This document shows, piece by piece, positions 54,008 to 61,143 of a stretch of 64,000 nucleotides of DNA; the stretch's first letter is position 1, and every line of letters begins with the position of its first letter. The translations under genes were made by a program, and so were the position numbers. Source of the stretch: Streptomyces noursei ATCC 11455 (lineage in GTDB: Bacteria > Actinomycetota > Actinomycetes > Streptomycetales > Streptomycetaceae); NCBI RefSeq assembly GCF_001704275.1, contig NZ_CP011533.1:9751885-9815884 (forward strand). Direction: 5' to 3'. The notes below the pieces were generated by a model. The model had not been told where the DNA came from. It did no database searches and was given only the letters and a program-made list of their open reading frames with translations.

Positions 54008-54232
54008 TTAGTTGATGCCTTTGTTGTGGGCGTCGCGGCCGGACTTGGTGATGCACCAGCTCTTTCCATCCGGGGTGGGAGTGGCCCAGCCCTGGCGGAT
54101 CAACGTGTGCAGGTCGCTCGATGAGATGTCCATGCGGTACACGCCGTGAGCGTTTTCGATGGCTTCGGCCATCAGAGTCCTGGACGAATTGTTCCGGGCG
54201 CGCTGTCGGGATTTCCGACTCTTGCCGGACAT
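54008..54232 (-). CDS. Small basic protein, possible winged helix (74 aa)
   Basis: The first 20 residues are very basic (SGKSRKSRQRARNNSSRT). The rest reads like a winged helix (SSSDLHTLIRQGWATPTPDG, then SWCITKSGRDAH with the wing between), so nucleic-acid binding is plausible. ATG at 54232 follows GAAGGAG. No family is confirmed. Confidence 0.55.
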   Translation of the reverse strand: MSGKSRKSRQRARNNSSRTLMAEAIENAHGVYRMDISSSDLHTLIRQGWATPTPDGKSWCITKSGRDAHNKGIN

Positions 54233-54404
54233 ACAGACTCCTTCAGATGTGGTTACAGGAAAGGGCTGCGCGGCGGAAGCGTGACGCTCCGCGGCGCAGC
54301 CCTGTGAATGGAAGGGGTGAACGGCTGCCGTCTGCTCTTGCCCTGTGGGCCTTGTTGATCACCAGCCCCGATCACCACGGTTCGTGATTGGTCGGCCGTC
54401 GTGT

Positions 54405-54893
54405 TCAGTGAGTGAGGGACCACCAGTTGATGGGGCGTGAGGGCTCAGTGCCCGGCGGCTCATGCTCGTGGTCCAGGTGCACGGTGGGGGAAGCCGCTGG
54501 CTTCGGGGGAACAGGGCGCGGTATGTGAGACGCCGGCCGTGGTGGCAGATTGACCGGATCCACGATGACGTGGTGGTTACCAAGGTCCGGTCCCACTGCG
54601 GTGAGACGAAGGTAGGGCGTCTGCCCGGCTCCGTCGCGCAGGGTCAGATGGCCTTGGGCGACGATGCTCATGCCGTCCCGCAGGGTGGTAAGAACGCCTT
54701 CACCACGCTTACCAAACGCGTAGCAGACTACGAAGACGGGTTCGGCCTCGCGCCACCGGTGGGTCTTGTGGTCGAACTCTTCCCGCGGGGTTATCACACC
54801 GAACCCGACCACGCGTTCCCCATTGGGGATGCGTATCTTCTCTGGCGCTCCGTGCACGATTCCCTTGACCGCGATGATGGTCTCGCCCGACAT
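54405..54893 (-). CDS. ssb: Single-stranded DNA-binding protein
   Basis: A 162-residue SSB. The OB-fold runs from METIIAVKG-like strand 1 through GERVVGFGVITPREEFDHKT, PVFVVCYAFGKRGEGVLTTL and MSIVAQGHLTLRDG to YLRLTAVGPDLG, ending near residue 105. A Pro-rich, disordered tail follows. The tail lacks the usual DDDIPF-type acidic tip and ends NWWSLTH, so it may not recruit host partners in the normal way. ATG at 54893 follows AAGGAGAG. It would coat ssDNA during replication or conjugation. Confidence 0.8.
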   Translation of the reverse strand: MSGETIIAVKGIVHGAPEKIRIPNGERVVGFGVITPREEFDHKTHRWREAEPVFVVCYAFGKRGEGVLTTLRDGMSIVAQGHLTLRDGAGQTPYLRLTAVGPDLGNHHVIVDPVNLPPRPASHIPRPVPPKPAASPTVHLDHEHEPPGTEPSRPINWWSLTH

Positions 54894-54934
54894 GGCTCTC
54901 CTTGGGCCAGGCAGGATCGGCCCTGCTGGGCCAC

Positions 54935-55134
54935 TTACACCTGTGCGTCAAGGCTGAAAGGGGAGCGGGGTCCCGTTCTGTCTTCGACGGTCCGTTCGTG
55001 CGCATGGAGGGCGTAGTTGTCCTCGAACAGGACCAAGCCGTCGACCTCCTTGTTCGTCGCGGGCCGGCGTCGTTCCCGTGGACGGCTCCATTCCCGCCAA
55101 CCGGGGCATCACGCTGCTGGTAGAGGCTTGGCAT
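54935..55134 (-). CDS. Small gene upstream of ssb, frame uncertain
   Basis: ATG at 55134 overlaps the upstream stop (TAATG) and opens a protein-like frame (MPSLYQQRDAPVGGNG). By about 55060 the better coding signal has shifted to another frame, LVLFEDNYALHAHERTVEDR, ending at TAA 54935-54937. That second part has its own near-consensus AAGGAGGTCGACGGC site before TTG at 55036, giving a 33-residue protein. It is either one frameshifted gene or a separate tiny gene. The family is unknown. Confidence 0.4.
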
Positions 55135-55547
55135 TAGCTCGCAGCAAGCCCAGTCAGCGGGTAGAACCCCAGCGCCTCCAGCCGGGCTACCTCTGCCTCG
55201 TGCCGATTCTTGACAGCTGCCGGTGGCGCAGCGCCGGGCCCGCAGTCGATCACCAGCACATGGCGCAGCCGAGCTGGCGTCTCCAAGGGCCAGTACGCGG
55301 CCCGCACGATCAGCCGCTCATGGTGCTCGAAGTTCTGCTCACATACCCGGCACGTCCACAACAACAGCGACGGCTGCAGCTGTGCCCTGTCTCGGATGAT
55401 GTCTCGTGTCCATACCGAATCGGATGCATACGTCGCCGCAATGGCGTTGCCGAGCCAGAAAGCCTGACCGGCAGCATCCGCCCGCTCGAACAGGCAGTTG
55501 AAGACCTGCCGTTGGGTGCGCAATTCGGTGATGTGAAGTGCCACCAT
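55134..55547 (-). CDS. Unknown protein (137 aa)
   Basis: A protein-like frame throughout: RQVFNCLFERADAAGQAFWL, then LLLWTCRVCEQNFEHHERLI with a CxxC, and a last strand-helix unit (EVARLEALGFYPL). It overlaps the frame ending at 55310. The nominal ATG at 55547 lacks a good ribosome site, so this may be the second half of that gene after a frameshift. Confidence 0.5.
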   Translation of the reverse strand: MVALHITELRTQRQVFNCLFERADAAGQAFWLGNAIAATYASDSVWTRDIIRDRAQLQPSLLLWTCRVCEQNFEHHERLIVRAAYWPLETPARLRHVLVIDCGPGAAPPAAVKNRHEAEVARLEALGFYPLTGLAAS

Positions 55548-55861
55548 GCCCGGTCGACATCATGAGAAACCCCCAGCGCGAAGCCGACCGCCGGCACCTG
55601 GCTGATCGTCATTGACCACGTGGACGCCTTCGGCTGGGGCTCGGGCACGCGATCGCACGCTGCCACCTTCAAGCCGTCCGTCTCGCCGCGGCCGCCGTCG
55701 CTTAGCTCATGCCGGATCCAGACGTGCGCGTCGTTGCGCACACCGTCCAGCACACAGAGCATGGCTCCACACTCGGGGTGGCAGGTTGCCATCTCGACGA
55801 TTACTGCCTGGTCCCAATCCAGGCGCAACGGATGCCGCACCACCTCGTTGTTGCCTATCAC
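55310..55861 (-). CDS. Unknown protein, possibly frameshifted (183 aa)
   Basis: GTG at 55861 lies just after GGGAGGAGC. The first 105 residues are protein-like (RLDWDQAVIVEMATCHPECG, VWIRHELSDGGRGETDGL, FALGVSHDVDRAWWHF), then the composition turns to Ser/Arg-rich noise. In the neighbouring frame a good protein continues to 55134. A shift near 55540 would join the two into one product of about 240 residues. Confidence 0.45.
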   Translation of the reverse strand: MIGNNEVVRHPLRLDWDQAVIVEMATCHPECGAMLCVLDGVRNDAHVWIRHELSDGGRGETDGLKVAACDRVPEPQPKASTWSMTISQVPAVGFALGVSHDVDRAWWHFTSPNCAPNGRSSTACSSGRMLPVRLSGSATPLRRRMHPIRYGHETSSETGHSCSRRCCCGRAGYVSRTSSTMSG

Positions 55862-55874
55862 GCTCCTCCCGTGA

Positions 55875-55910
55875 AAGGGGCCGGCGGCCGCCCCGAGGGC
55901 GGCCGCCGCA
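55875..55910 (-). terminator. Strong GC hairpin terminator
   Basis: The 10-base arms are each GGCGGCCGCC (itself palindromic) around a 5-base loop, followed on the minus strand by CCCCTTT. It ends the transcript of the gene at 56005. Confidence 0.7.
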
Positions 55911-56004
55911 GGCCGATCACTGATCACTGTCAGACCCAGCACGTGCGCGTCCCGACCGCAGGACGACCACGGCCGACTTTCCTGTCGCCCGGACGCACTT
56001 GCAC

Positions 56005-56385
56005 TTAGGGAAGATCGGGCATCGCCGCACGAATCGCGGCGATCTGCCGAGGATCTTCAAGATTCTGCAGAGCCACGCGAGCGACGACCGCGCTGCCGGG
56101 ACGGCCAGCAAAGGAGTCGCCTTCCGCGGCCTCCTCGGCTATCAGCTGCTCACGTAGATCCGAAGGGATCACCGCATATGGAGCGATGAGGCCCAAGATG
56201 ACGTCCACGTCAGGCACTTCGTACGGTTGGCCACCTGTCGACATCAGCGCAACCGGCTCGTCGGCATCGCCGATGGGATTGTCAAGGACATGGGCGAAGA
56301 AGGTGGCGAGCGGGGCGTCCCAGCCGACACGGATCGTGCGGTCGGAAGGGGCGCCATCGAGCGGGATCAAAATGTGACTCGACAT
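56005..56385 (-). CDS. Unknown protein (126 aa)
   Basis: ATG at 56385 follows GGAGCCCTACCT; an in-frame ATG at 56415 is less likely. It is a compact acidic alpha/beta protein (HILIPLDGAPSDRTIRVGWD, VILGLIAPYAVIPSDL, LQNLEDPRQIAAIRAAMP). The family is unknown. It is a single-gene transcript bounded by two hairpins. Confidence 0.6.
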   Translation of the reverse strand: MSSHILIPLDGAPSDRTIRVGWDAPLATFFAHVLDNPIGDADEPVALMSTGGQPYEVPDVDVILGLIAPYAVIPSDLREQLIAEEAAEGDSFAGRPGSAVVARVALQNLEDPRQIAAIRAAMPDLP

Positions 56386-56449
56386 AGGTAGGGCTCCGTT
56401 CTCACTCGTGGCCATCCGGGGCCTGGACCTCTGCGCCAACTGTGCCGGC

Positions 56450-56472
56450 GGCGCGCCCCTAGTGGGCGCGCC
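56450..56472 (-). terminator. Palindromic hairpin and AT-rich promoter-like stretch
   Basis: GGCGCGCCC and GGGCGCGCC pair around CTAGT. It lies downstream of the gene at 56642 (minus strand). Beside it, at 56490-56520, is an unusually AT-rich stretch (AGATTATTGATTAGTCG) that could hold the promoter for the gene at 56385. Confidence 0.5.
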
Positions 56473-56641
56473 GGCTGAGCAGAGATCGCCAGATTATTGA
56501 TTAGTCGATACTTAGGGAATGGGTGCTCAGGGCCGGACCGTGGCGGGATGACCAACAGCGTCCATCGGTCTCAGGGGTGTCGGGACCCGGCCTGTAGAAG
56601 AACAGAGGTATCGCTGGCCCGCCGGCCCTGGAGGGCCGTGA

Positions 56642-56890
56642 TCAGGCGCCCGCAATCGTGGTGTCGTCGTAGCACTCGGCCAACCAGGGCTTGGCAGCCG
56701 TGGCCTCGGCCTTCGAGTCGCGGCTCTGCCAGCCGGCAGCGTCAGCGATCCAGCGGGCGACCCAGGCGACGCGTTCCCAGTCCTTGACGCCGTCGTGCCT
56801 GGCAGACAGTTTCAGAGCATCTACGGCGAGGCGGATCTCATCAGGGGTGGCGTCGCCAGGGAAGCGGCCGGTCGGATCCGTGTTGGTCAC
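56642..56890 (-). CDS. Small protein (82 aa)
   Basis: GTG at 56890 follows AAGGAGTCTGAC. The N-terminus reads MTNTDPTGRFPGDATPDEIR, then LAVDALKLSARHDG and VAWVARWIADAAGW, largely helical, ending AECYDDTTIAGA. No family is recognised. The frame upstream to 57217 is not protein-like. Confidence 0.55.
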   Translation of the reverse strand: MTNTDPTGRFPGDATPDEIRLAVDALKLSARHDGVKDWERVAWVARWIADAAGWQSRDSKAEATAAKPWLAECYDDTTIAGA

Positions 56891-57320
56891 GTCAGACTCC
56901 TTCGAATGGAGGTCAGGCGATGGAGAGCGGTGGGGCTGTGGCGTTGCACGCGGCCGTCCCGGTCGAGCCACCGCTTCAGGTGACGGTGATCTTGCCCCGG
57001 TCGCGGGATCGGGCGGCGGACGCTTCATCGATGCGGGACGGGAGTTCCGTCGGTGGCCCGATTCCTCCCAGGTGTAGACGCGGTTGTACGTGTCACGCCC
57101 GGTGGTGAGGGCCGGTGGTTTGCCACGATAGGTAGATCGGCCAGCTGACAGGACGGGGAGTCCCCGCGGGTGCAGGCGCAGGCCGACAAGCCATGTGTAC
57201 GCGGCCATCGCACCCACAGATGCCCTGCCAACTTGAAGTCGCAGGTCAGCGAGGTGGCGTGATCGGTGAAGGGCATGCTCACGCGGTTCGCGAGCGACAG
57301 TCTGTGCCCTTGATCGTCTG

Positions 57321-58154
57321 TCAGCGGTTGACCTCGAGGTTCGTCAGCACGAGCAGGGCTCGCACAAGGTCGGTGGCGCGGGCCGGATCGGTACGGAGCT
57401 TGGCGAGGGTGCGCCACATCTTGAGGTGGGCGAAGCCGTGTTCGACGGGAGCGCGTGAGGCGGCCAGGACGCGGTTGGCCTCCTTTTGGCCGGGGGTGAG
57501 CTTGCGGGCGCGGGTGGCTTTGTAGCCGGTGACGACGACGGGCTGGGCATCGTCGTCGTCCAGCCCCAGGAAACCGAGGTCGGCCAGGGTGCCGAGACCG
57601 GCGGTGCGCAGATGCTCGAGGATGTGGTCGCGGCGGGCCGCGGTGATGTCATGGGTGCGGCCGGGGCGCGCCGCGGAGATCCAGATGAGGCGGCCCTTCT
57701 CGTCGGTGAGCGCAAGAAAGTGCAGGCCGTGACGTCGGTGTTTGCCCGAGTAGTTGGGCCGGTTGTCCTTGCCGGTGCGACGGACTGTGGGGATGAGGGT
57801 GCCGTCGATCAGGACGACTTCCCCGCCCCGCTGGGCGATGTTCTTCAGGGCTCGGTCCAGGCGCGGTGCACGGGCGGCGAGCAGGGCAGTCAGCTCATCT
57901 CGCCAGCGTCGTACGGTCGTTTCGCCGACCTGGTTGCCGCCGGCCATGTCGGCGATGCGCTGGTCGTGGCGGAGCATGGCGAGGACGATGACGACGATCC
58001 GCCCGGGCGCCCGGCGGCGCCAGCGTGAACCGATCGTCTTGAGGTGGCGCCGCAGCAGGTCCGCGCAGTATTCGTTGGTTTTCCGGGACACCGGCAGACG
58101 GCACTGGTAGATAGGGAAGCCGGTATCCCCGGCGGGCTCGTTGAGCTTCTTCAT
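57321..58154 (-). CDS. IS5-family transposase
   Basis: A 277-residue DDE transposase of the IS5 type, distinct from the one at 45922. An N-terminal HTH region (MAGGNQVGETTVRRW) precedes the DDE domain: GGEVVLIDGTLIPTV (first D), HRRHGLHFLALTDEKG, TLADLGFLGLDDDD (second D), and APVEHGFAHLKMW (E). ATG at 58154 is used. Possible terminal repeats related to GTTGACCTCGA occur near 57327 and in inverted form near 58172, so the element spans roughly 57.32-58.18 kb. The frame is intact. Confidence 0.85.
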   Translation of the reverse strand: MKKLNEPAGDTGFPIYQCRLPVSRKTNEYCADLLRRHLKTIGSRWRRRAPGRIVVIVLAMLRHDQRIADMAGGNQVGETTVRRWRDELTALLAARAPRLDRALKNIAQRGGEVVLIDGTLIPTVRRTGKDNRPNYSGKHRRHGLHFLALTDEKGRLIWISAARPGRTHDITAARRDHILEHLRTAGLGTLADLGFLGLDDDDAQPVVVTGYKATRARKLTPGQKEANRVLAASRAPVEHGFAHLKMWRTLAKLRTDPARATDLVRALLVLTNLEVNR

Positions 58155-58211
58155 GCACACGTCGAAGTCAACGACCGCCGAGGGAATGCCGGTTACGGCC
58201 CGCGGCCGTGG

Positions 58212-58670
58212 CTACGGCATGCGCTGGAAGCGCCCGTAGGGCAGCTTGCGCAGCCAGCCCCGGCCCGACAGCTTGGTCAACTTCCCGCGCAGTGGCTCCA
58301 GCCGACCCTTGACCTCTACTTCGAGGCCGAGCGCGGTGCCGACGTCCTTGGCGCGTACCGGGCCTCCCGCCTCCCGGACGATCTTCATGATCTGCTGGTA
58401 GTCCGGCGGCAGCGCGTCCTCGGCGATGCCCGCCTCGCGGTGCCGGACCAGCAGCACGCCACGGCCGCCGACCTGCGCAGGCACCGCTTGCGTGGCGGCC
58501 TTCTCCGTCTGCAGCTGAGCGTGCATGCGCTCCGACACTCGCATCGCCGCAGCGAGATCCTCGCGCTCCGCGCGGACCTTCTCAAGTCGTTCGACCAGGA
58601 GCTTCTCCTCCTCGTCGAGTTCCGCCCGGCGAGCGGCGACGCGTTCGGCGACTTCGCTGATCTCCGTCAT
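58212..58670 (-). CDS. Coiled-coil plus winged-helix protein
   Basis: A 152-residue protein. Residues 1-55 form a charged coiled coil (EVAERVAARRAELDEEEKLL, VERLEKVRAEREDLA), and residues 85-150 look like a winged helix (DYQQIMKIVREAGGPVRAKD, GKLTKLSGRGWLRKLPYGRF). Proteins of this plan are widespread in Streptomyces and often lie beside transposase genes, as here. It could be a DNA-binding partner of the IS or an independent regulator. ATG at 58670 is the only good start. Confidence 0.65.
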   Translation of the reverse strand: MTEISEVAERVAARRAELDEEEKLLVERLEKVRAEREDLAAAMRVSERMHAQLQTEKAATQAVPAQVGGRGVLLVRHREAGIAEDALPPDYQQIMKIVREAGGPVRAKDVGTALGLEVEVKGRLEPLRGKLTKLSGRGWLRKLPYGRFQRMP

Positions 58671-58994
58671 CCCGCGAGCCTAGAACCCGCTCAGCCCTCT
58701 GACCTGGAAACGGACAGACCGCCCGTGACTCTCGCCCGACGATCAAGACGATGGACTACCGCCCACCACCAGCCCAAGGCCCCCGCGACGGCATCACACC
58801 AGCCCGCCTGACCAGCCCGAATCAAGTTGGCGCGGCTTCACAGATGAAGTGCGCCGCATCGCCGAATGATTCGTGCCCCAGGTCGCCGATCCGATCCGGC
58901 AGCGGCCCGCAACGTCTGAAGTTGAAACCCTGCCACCCGTGGTGAGCCTTGGCCCTTCAGCAACCAAGACCCACCATGGGCGCAGCTGCGCCCG
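58671..58994. other. Gap without a supported gene
   Basis: About 320 bases between the coiled-coil gene and the small zinc-ribbon gene. No frame has a ribosome site and protein character. Confidence 0.4.
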
Positions 58995-59162
58995 TCAGCG
59001 CTGCTCCATGCGAATCGGCTTGCACTCTCCGCACAGCCAGACCGATTCGTGCAGGGGGCCAGCAGGCGGCTCCTCGGCGGGGTCGAGAAGGGCCGGCACC
59101 TCTTCAAGAACGACGTCGTCCTTGGCTTCGCGGCACTCACAGCAGGTCGGACGGAACGACAT
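58995..59162 (-). CDS. Small zinc-ribbon protein (55 aa)
   Basis: A 55-codon gene with a near-perfect AGGAGG site seven bases before ATG at 59162. The product begins MSFRPTCCECREAKDDVVLE and ends WLCGECKPIRMEQR, so two CxxC pairs flank an acidic loop, as in a zinc ribbon. The family is unknown. It follows the 59-nt tRNA-like element and its hairpin on the same strand. Confidence 0.65.
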   Translation of the reverse strand: MSFRPTCCECREAKDDVVLEEVPALLDPAEEPPAGPLHESVWLCGECKPIRMEQR

Positions 59163-59186
59163 GAAGCCTCCTAAGGGAAGTCACAA

Positions 59187-59208
59187 CCGCTGACCGGGAG
59201 ATCAGCGG
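59187..59208 (-). terminator. Hairpin after tRNA-like element 1
   Basis: CCGCTGA and TCAGCGG pair around 8 bases, between the tRNA-like element and the small zinc-ribbon gene. There is no U tract, so it may be a processing or stability structure. Confidence 0.45.
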
Positions 59209-59213
59209 GGGAG

Positions 59214-59272
59214 TGCCCCGGGCCCGATTCGAACGCGCTACGCACCCCCTCGTTCGCTGGGTGCTCCGGGGC
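59214..59272 (-). ncRNA. 59-nt tRNA-like element 1 (no D-arm)
   Basis: A 7-bp acceptor stem (GCCCCGG / CCGGGGC) and a T-arm (GCGCG, TTCGAAT, CGGGC, one mismatch) with discriminator A. The 27-base middle folds as one 5-bp stem (CACCC / GGGTG) with an 11-base loop, AGCGAACGAGG. There is no D-arm. It shares length and plan with element 2. Confidence 0.6.
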
Positions 59273-59280
59273 GCCTGGCG

Positions 59281-59805
59281 CTACTGCTCCGATGCAAGGT
59301 CCTCAACGACCGCATGCATGACAACCGGGGCAGCCTCCAGCGCCGCGGCGGGGGTGCCACTGGTCGCCACCACCAAAGACCGTCGTTCCGCGTACCGCCA
59401 CACCACGGACCACACATCGCCCGCCAGCCCGGGCGTCCACAGCAAAATCAACTCGCCTCCGTTGGGGGAGTCTTCCACCGTCCACCCGCCATGTTCCCTG
59501 GGCTTGATCGTCCAGCCCTCCACCGATCCCAGCAGCCGCGGCACCTGCGCGCAGCGTTCTTTGACAAGGGCGTGATAGTTCTCGGTGGGCGTCAGCGTGA
59601 TGCAGGCGCGCATCCGGCTGTCCGTCTCCTCGGAGGCCCAACCGCCGACCGTCGCGAACCCGTTCCGCCCAATCACCCGCGCCGCCTCGTCCTCAAGCTC
59701 ACGCGGCGTTGCCTGGTAGCGATGAGGGACATCGATCGCGGGGGTGAACCAGCCCCCTTCACTGGTCAGGCGCACGAAGGAACGGCGCACACGGAAGCTG
59801 CGCAC
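59281..59805 (-). CDS. Unknown protein (174 aa)
   Basis: GTG at 59805 follows GGAAGGCAATTCTG. The product is alpha/beta, with WFTPAIDVPHRYQATPREL, MRACITLTPTENYHALV, GSVEGWTIKPREHGGWTVED and AGDVWSVVWRYAERRSLVV, and looks like one compact domain. The family is unknown. Its stop lies eight bases before tRNA-like element 1. Confidence 0.6.
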   Translation of the reverse strand: MRSFRVRRSFVRLTSEGGWFTPAIDVPHRYQATPRELEDEAARVIGRNGFATVGGWASEETDSRMRACITLTPTENYHALVKERCAQVPRLLGSVEGWTIKPREHGGWTVEDSPNGGELILLWTPGLAGDVWSVVWRYAERRSLVVATSGTPAAALEAAPVVMHAVVEDLASEQ

Positions 59806-59882
59806 CAGAATTGCCTTCCCGGCCGCGTGTGTTCCTCGCAGAGCCGAGCGGCCTGGAGATGAGCCGCAATGGTGGTGTCCAT
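59766..59882 (-). CDS. Possible 38-aa leader ORF
   Basis: ATG at 59882 follows GGAAGTGC. The 38-residue product (MDTTIAAHLQAARLCEEH, then a Cys-containing end) overlaps the first 40 bases of the next gene in another frame. Its position between tRNA-like element 2 and that gene suggests a leader peptide or translational coupler. Confidence 0.4.
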   Translation of the reverse strand: MDTTIAAHLQAARLCEEHTRPGRQFWCAASVCAVPSCA

Positions 59883-59907
59883 CGTTTGCACTTCCTATGA
59901 GATATCT

Positions 59908-59930
59908 GCGCCAGCCTGATTGGCTGGCGC
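59908..59930 (-). terminator. Hairpin after tRNA-like element 2
   Basis: A 9-bp perfect stem GCGCCAGCC / GGCTGGCGC with a 5-base loop, four bases beyond the 3' end of element 2. There is no U tract. Confidence 0.5.
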
Positions 59931-59934
59931 CGAG

Positions 59935-59993
59935 TGCCCCGGGCCCGACTCGAACGAGACGCACACCCCCCGTTCGTTGGGGTGCTCCGGGGC
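59935..59993 (-). ncRNA. 59-nt tRNA-like element 2 (no D-arm)
   Basis: The acceptor stem is the same GCCCCGG / CCGGGGC as element 1. The T-arm is TCTCG, TTCGAGT, CGGGC (one mismatch). The 27-base middle forms CACCC / GGGTG with an 11-base loop CAACGAACGGG. The loops of elements 1 and 2 share CGAACG. They are clearly paralogous. Confidence 0.6.
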
Positions 59994-60075
59994 GCCAAGT
60001 GCACTGCTGGACGTCGGGCCGCGCTTCGTTCGTGCTACGGCCCAACGCCCAACGGCTCAACTGCCGATCCAACTC

Positions 60076-60663
60076 CTACTGCCCTACCCGCTCCGCCACG
60101 AGCTCGGCCTCAAGCGCCAGCCACGACGGCTCAAAGCCGGCCAGACGCTCTTCCGGCACTTCCGTGAAGCTTCGCACCCAACTGCGGTTCCAAAATCCCT
60201 GGCGTGTTCGGCCGTCAGAAAACCTCACTTCGACCCACCACCCCCAGGACCAAAACGGCGGCAGGTTCCGGGGATACGACGCCTCTTGCTGCGCCCACTC
60301 GCACGAGATCACGATTCCCGCCCAGTAGTCGTCGTCCTCGGGCTTGGCCGACACCCAACCACCGACTTTGACGGGGCTCCTTTTCGGCTTCGGGGGGCGC
60401 CTCGGCCTCTCGCCCTCCAGCCAATCGCATGGCTGAATCGCGGTACCCGTTGCGCACTGCTCATAGACCTGGCGGACCTCGCTCTTATCGGCGAGCGCCA
60501 CGACGCGCATGGGCGTGCCACGGCGGTCCCGGAAGTTGTAAAGGCACCAGTCGAGCGAGTTGGACACGTGCTGACCGCGAATGTCGATGTTCGCTTCGGC
60601 CCCCGACAGGCTGACGGCTCGCCAACTGTCCAAGGGATCGAGTCGGGTTACCTGATTCCTCAT
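60076..60663 (-). CDS. Unknown protein (195 aa)
   Basis: The ATG at 60663 overlaps the upstream stop (ATGA). The product has a Trp-rich C-terminal part (PPFWSWGWWVEVRFSDG, GFWNRSWVRSFTEV) and a basic linker (GERPRRPPKPKRSP). It is probably beta-rich. The family is unknown. Its stop lies about 80 bases before tRNA-like element 2. Confidence 0.6.
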   Translation of the reverse strand: MRNQVTRLDPLDSWRAVSLSGAEANIDIRGQHVSNSLDWCLYNFRDRRGTPMRVVALADKSEVRQVYEQCATGTAIQPCDWLEGERPRRPPKPKRSPVKVGGWVSAKPEDDDYWAGIVISCEWAQQEASYPRNLPPFWSWGWWVEVRFSDGRTRQGFWNRSWVRSFTEVPEERLAGFEPSWLALEAELVAERVGQ

Positions 60664-61004
60664 GCTGCCCTCGCCCCGACACCTCGACGGAAGGGGACGA
60701 CGGTATGGGTACCTGCGGCCTCGCGGTCACGTGTAACCCCACCCGGACGGGCGGTGGTTGCTGCGTCCTCGTTCGGGGCCGGCACCGCGAGCGCGTGGTT
60801 AGTCTCAGCCCAGGCGTACGCCTCCATCACGCTGGGGAGAACCTGAATCCACGCTGTGATCCACAAGCGACCCTCGTCGTCGACGACGGGCATGGTGATC
60901 ACTCGACCAGTGCCTGTGATCCGCTTGCTGACAATCTCGAACACTTCACGAGCGGAGCCGTAAGTGACAATCACGGTGTCTTCCGTGACCTGGACGTCAG
61001 GCAT
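60660..61004 (-). CDS. Unknown protein (114 aa)
   Basis: ATG at 61004 follows GGAGGTGAA, among the best ribosome sites of the array. The N-terminal 75 residues look like a small alpha/beta domain (TVIVTYGSAREVFEIVSKRI, LWITAWIQVLPSVMEAYAW), and the tail is disordered. It is coupled to the gene downstream. The family is unknown. Confidence 0.6.
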   Translation of the reverse strand: MPDVQVTEDTVIVTYGSAREVFEIVSKRITGTGRVITMPVVDDEGRLWITAWIQVLPSVMEAYAWAETNHALAVPAPNEDAATTARPGGVTRDREAAGTHTVVPFRRGVGARAA

Positions 61005-61087
61005 TTCACCTCCAAAGTGGTTCCACCTGAGCGCAGAAACTTGCAGCGCGGCGGGGCCGCCACAGTCGGCCCCCGTTGGTTTTCGTG

Positions 61088-61118
61088 GATCCCGGGGGCG
61101 CGCCGTACCCCCGGGATC
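61088..61118 (-). terminator. Strong hairpin
   Basis: An 11-bp perfect stem GATCCCGGGGG / CCCCCGGGATC with a 9-base loop, followed on the minus strand by CACGAAAA. It lies between the genes at 61136 and 61004. Confidence 0.6.
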
Positions 61119-61125
61119 AAACTTA

Positions 61126-61143
61126 ATGGCTAACTTTACATAG
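61126..61143. repeat. 18-base motif, copy 1
   Basis: ATGGCTAACTTTACATAG, overlapping the stop of the gene at 61136. It recurs with one change at 62828-62845. It is AT-rich against the background and could be a promoter or operator. Confidence 0.5.
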
